From an uncultured Lachnospiraceae bacterium (GTDB lineage Bacteria > Bacillota > Clostridia > Lachnospirales > Lachnospiraceae): a DNA stretch of 32,831 nucleotides. Below, piece after piece: positions 30,603 through 32,831 of the stretch. A program made the position numbers and the translations under genes. How positions within the stretch are numbered: the stretch's first letter is position 1; the number at the start of each line of letters is the position of its first letter. The stretch spans positions 1-32,831 of the forward strand of contig CASWRE010000035.1 of NCBI GenBank assembly GCA_949471785.1, in the 5' to 3' direction. A model generated the notes under the pieces. The model did not search any database and was not told the origin of the DNA. It saw only the letters and a program-made list of their open reading frames with translations.

Positions 30603-31413
30603 ACAAAAATTTCTCGCCGGCCCTTATCTGGTATGGGCCGCCGGTTTCATCATTCTGCCTCTGCTCATGGTGCTGTATTACGGCCTGACCGGGGACGAAG
30701 GACAATTAACCCTGGAGCATCTTGCCGCCATCGCAGACCCGATCCATGTGAAGGCCCTGTGGGAGTCCCTGCTGATCGCCGCGGGCAGCACCGCCATCTG
30801 CCTGGTCATCGCCTACCCGCTGGCTTATATCCTAAGCCGCTCCCATATCCGGCAGTCCGGCGCCGTGATTATGCTGTTCATCCTGCCCATGTGGATCAAT
30901 TTCCTGCTGCGCATCCTGGCCCTGCAGATGATCCTGGCCAACACCGGCATTCTGAACGCCATCCTGCGGTTTTTCGGCCTGCCCAGACTGCATCTGATGT
31001 ACAGCCACGGGGCCATCCTGATCGGCATGGTCTATGAATACCTGCCCTTTATGATCCTGCCGATCTATAATATCCTGTGCAAGATTGACCGGGATGTCAT
31101 TGATGCCGCCAGAGATCTGGGCGCCGACGGTATCACGGTATTCCGCCGGATCATCCTGCCCCTGTCCCTGCCCGGAGTCATGAGCGGCGTGATCATGGTA
31201 TTCATCCCTGGCATATCCGAATTTGTGATCGCAGACATTCTGGGAGGCTCAAAGATCCTGCTGATCGGCAACGTCATCGAGCAGGAATTCTCCCTGGCCA
31301 ACGACTGGGGGCTGGGCAGCGGCCTGTCCCTGGTGCTGATGCTCTTCATCTTTGTCAGTATGCCGCTGATGAACAAATACGATAAGACGGGGGAGGGACA
31401 GATCCTATGGTAA
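30595..31413 (+). CDS. potB: Spermidine/putrescine ABC transporter permease PotB
   Basis: This 272-residue membrane protein has about six helices and the EAA-type loop [19 protein letters not shown], which contacts PotA. It opens the polyamine channel together with PotC. The start at 30595 is chosen because [14 protein letters not shown] is the normal PotB N-terminus. An in-frame ATG at 30574 also exists, with GGAGG directly against it, so the exact start is not certain. It overlaps potA by 8 nt and potC by 7 nt, typical of coupled translation. Confidence 0.93.
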   Translation: MNKQKFLAGPYLVWAAGFIILPLLMVLYYGLTGDEGQLTLEHLAAIADPIHVKALWESLLIAAGSTAICLVIAYPLAYILSRSHIRQSGAVIMLFILPMWINFLLRILALQMILANTGILNAILRFFGLPRLHLMYSHGAILIGMVYEYLPFMILPIYNILCKIDRDVIDAARDLGADGITVFRRIILPLSLPGVMSGVIMVFIPGISEFVIADILGGSKILLIGNVIEQEFSLANDWGLGSGLSLVLMLFIFVSMPLMNKYDKTGEGQILW

Positions 31414-32192
31414 AGGCAAAAGCTTTTCTGAAACGTTTTTATGTGGGACTGGTTTTTTTCCTGCTTTACTCCCCGATTCTGGTTATGATCGTGTGTTCCT
31501 TTAACAGTTCCAAAGCCCGTACGGTCTGGGGCGGTTTTACCTTCGACTGGTACCTGCAGCTTTTCCGAGACGGAGCCGTGCTGGAAGCCGTCCGTACCTC
31601 TCTGTTATTGACTGCCTCGGCGGCCCTCATCGCCACGGCGCTGGGAACTCTGGCCTGCCTCGGCATGGCGGCCATGGGAAAACAGAGTCAGGGCGTCCTC
31701 ATCAGTATCACCAATATCCCCATGCTGAACGCGGACATCGTCACGGGCATTGCCGTCATGCTTCTCTTTGTGCGCTTTATGAACCTGGGATACACCTCCA
31801 TGCTGATCGCCCACGTTACCCTGTGCATTCCGTATATCATCCTGAACGTGATGCCCAAACTGCGCCAGACAAATACAAGTATCTACGAAGCCGCCCTGGA
31901 TCTGGGGGCCACGCCGGTCTACGCCTTTATAAAAGTCGTACTGCCGGATCTCATGCCCGCAATTTTCTCCGGCTTCCTGCTGGCTTTTACGATCTCCCTG
32001 GACGATTTTATCATCACCTATTTTACTAAAGGAGCCGGCATCAACACCATCTCCACCATGCTCTATCAGGAGGTACGCCGGGGGATCAACCCGGAGATGT
32101 ACGCCATGTCCACGCTGCTGTTTCTGGCCATCCTGCTGATCCTTTTCGCGGCCAACCGGATCTCCGAGACGCAGGAAGAAAAAGGCGCATGA
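31407..32192 (+). CDS. potC: Spermidine/putrescine ABC transporter permease PotC
   Basis: This 261-residue membrane protein has six helices and the loop AALDLGATPVYAFIKVVLP that docks on the ATPase. It pairs with PotB. GGGAGGG lies 9 nt before the ATG. The stop is followed by a 163-bp inverted-repeat element, not by potD, the binding-protein gene that usually comes next. PotD may lie beyond the window or elsewhere. Confidence 0.94.
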   Translation: MVKAKAFLKRFYVGLVFFLLYSPILVMIVCSFNSSKARTVWGGFTFDWYLQLFRDGAVLEAVRTSLLLTASAALIATALGTLACLGMAAMGKQSQGVLISITNIPMLNADIVTGIAVMLLFVRFMNLGYTSMLIAHVTLCIPYIILNVMPKLRQTNTSIYEAALDLGATPVYAFIKVVLPDLMPAIFSGFLLAFTISLDDFIITYFTKGAGINTISTMLYQEVRRGINPEMYAMSTLLFLAILLILFAANRISETQEEKGA

Positions 32193-32210
32193 CTGCCGGC
32201 GGCGCAGGCA

Positions 32211-32373
32211 AGTGTTCCATCCGGCCAGAAATTGAATTTTATGCATGGCATGATCCATGCCAGTGCAAGGCAAAATTTCGACGGCGATGCGGTGGCATCG
32301 GCTAGAAATTTTAACGCGGCAATGGTGCGGATCAGGCTGTGCTCAAGTTCAATTTCTGGTTGGATGGGACACT
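32211..32373. repeat. 163-bp inverted-repeat element (MITE-like)
   Basis: The ends are imperfect inverted repeats: 32211-32239 and 32345-32373 match at 25 of 29 positions, and both begin AGTGT when read inward. Inside are two smaller palindromes, GGCATG-ATC-CATGCC (32247-32261) and AAAATTTC/GAAATTTT (32272-32279 with 32305-32312), the second enclosing a CGATGC-GGTG-GCATCG stem. No coding frame is seen. It could be a non-autonomous mobile element or a structured RNA. No target-site duplication is obvious. Confidence 0.7.
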
Positions 32374-32411
32374 AGCCGGCCGTATGATAAACCATGAAGG
32401 GGAGAAGGAAA

Positions 32412-32753
32412 ATGACTGTCCATATCCGCATACACGTCCCAAACGGAAACACCGTTCCCGAGGAAGGAATGGCGCGCATAAACCGAGCCGCCGCGGGCTG
32501 CCCGCAGTGGGAAAAGTACGGCAGCGGCGGGGTCTGTGAGACAACCTGCGATATCCCCGAAAAGGATATCCTGCCGCTGCTCAACGATCTGGCAGAAAAA
32601 TATCCCCTGCTGGATCTGTGGGCGGCCTATTCCTGTGAGATCCGGGAAAATGACCGGAGCGCACAGTGGTGGGAGACAAAAACCATACAGACAGAGCGGC
32701 GTCCGGACGGATCGGCATCCCTTGTCACGGATTCCCGTATACACTGGTTTTGA
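32412..32753 (+). CDS. Small hypothetical protein
   Basis: I do not recognise this 113-residue soluble protein. It begins MTVHIRIHVPNGN, has two Cys in its first 52 residues (GCPQW and VCETTC supply three in total) and a Trp-rich middle (DLWAAYS, QWWETK), and ends in RIHWF. No membrane segment or signal peptide is present. The start at 32412 follows AGAAGG; an upstream in-frame ATG at 32394 lacks a site. It lies 38 nt after the inverted-repeat element. No function is proposed. Confidence 0.6.
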   Translation: MTVHIRIHVPNGNTVPEEGMARINRAAAGCPQWEKYGSGGVCETTCDIPEKDILPLLNDLAEKYPLLDLWAAYSCEIRENDRSAQWWETKTIQTERRPDGSASLVTDSRIHWF

Positions 32754-32791
32754 AAAATCACATAATCATAGAAAATCAAAGGAGCTTCCTG

Positions 32792-32826
32792 TATAATTCA
32801 AAAATAGGGAATCCCAAGGAAGGTGG
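32792..32826 (+). other. Possible promoter element and ribosome site at the right edge
   Basis: TATAAT occurs at 32792-32797, with a poor -35 upstream. AAGGAAGGTGG near 32816-32826 resembles a ribosome site. A gene may start just past the window edge. It would be the first place to look for potD. Confidence 0.3.
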
Positions 32827-32831
32827 TTGAT

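Overview
The window looks like chromosomal DNA from an endospore-forming, anaerobic Gram-positive bacterium of the Clostridia, most like a gut Lachnospiraceae. The grounds are the spoVAD-spoVAE sporulation genes, strong AGGAGG-type ribosome sites, secreted proteins built from bacterial Ig-like and lysine-rich fibronectin-III-like modules, an ECF transporter, a yybP-ykoY riboswitch and a potABC set controlled by an XRE-cupin regulator. GC content is moderately high, so long antisense frames are common and were ignored. No rRNA, tRNA, CRISPR array, phage or transposase gene was seen.

Region 1 (about 1-10.5 kb, minus strand) is an operon of three large secreted or membrane-anchored proteins, followed by a MotA/TolQ/ExbB-type proton-channel subunit and an ExbD-like DUF2149 protein. 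One large protein carries a transcobalamin-like DUF4430 domain plus dockerin-like and cohesin-like segments. A structured leader RNA precedes the first gene and an intrinsic terminator follows the last.

Region 2 (10.5-17.6 kb, minus strand) is a second operon that fits the first: an alpha/alpha-toroid (squalene-cyclase-repeat) surface protein, a DUF4430 lipoprotein, and the ECF transporter parts EcfT, fused EcfA-EcfA and an S component. The toroid fold and the DUF4430 fold are the two halves of animal transcobalamin and intrinsic factor. The two operons together may form a capture-and-import system for a corrinoid-like ligand, with an energised ExbB/ExbD-like pair. This is the most interesting content of the window. 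The substrate is inferred, not shown, and no B12 riboswitch was found.

Region 3 (17.6-19.7 kb) is an ammonium transporter fused to a PII domain. Its leader carries a hexaloop hairpin that overlaps a terminator, as in ANTAR-controlled antitermination. Region 4 (19.7-24.4 kb) is a phosphate unit: Na/Pi cotransporter, PhoB, PhoR and a YkgJ cysteine-cluster protein, with Pho-box-like repeats upstream. Region 5 (24.4-25.7 kb) is a calcium/cation exchanger behind a yybP-ykoY (Mn2+) riboswitch.

Region 6 (25.7-28.7 kb) holds a CDP-glycerol glycerophosphotransferase-like gene and spoVAD-spoVAE. Region 7 (28.8-32.8 kb, plus strand) holds the XRE-cupin regulator, potA, potB and potC, then a 163-bp inverted-repeat element, a small unknown gene and the window edge. 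No potD is present before the edge.
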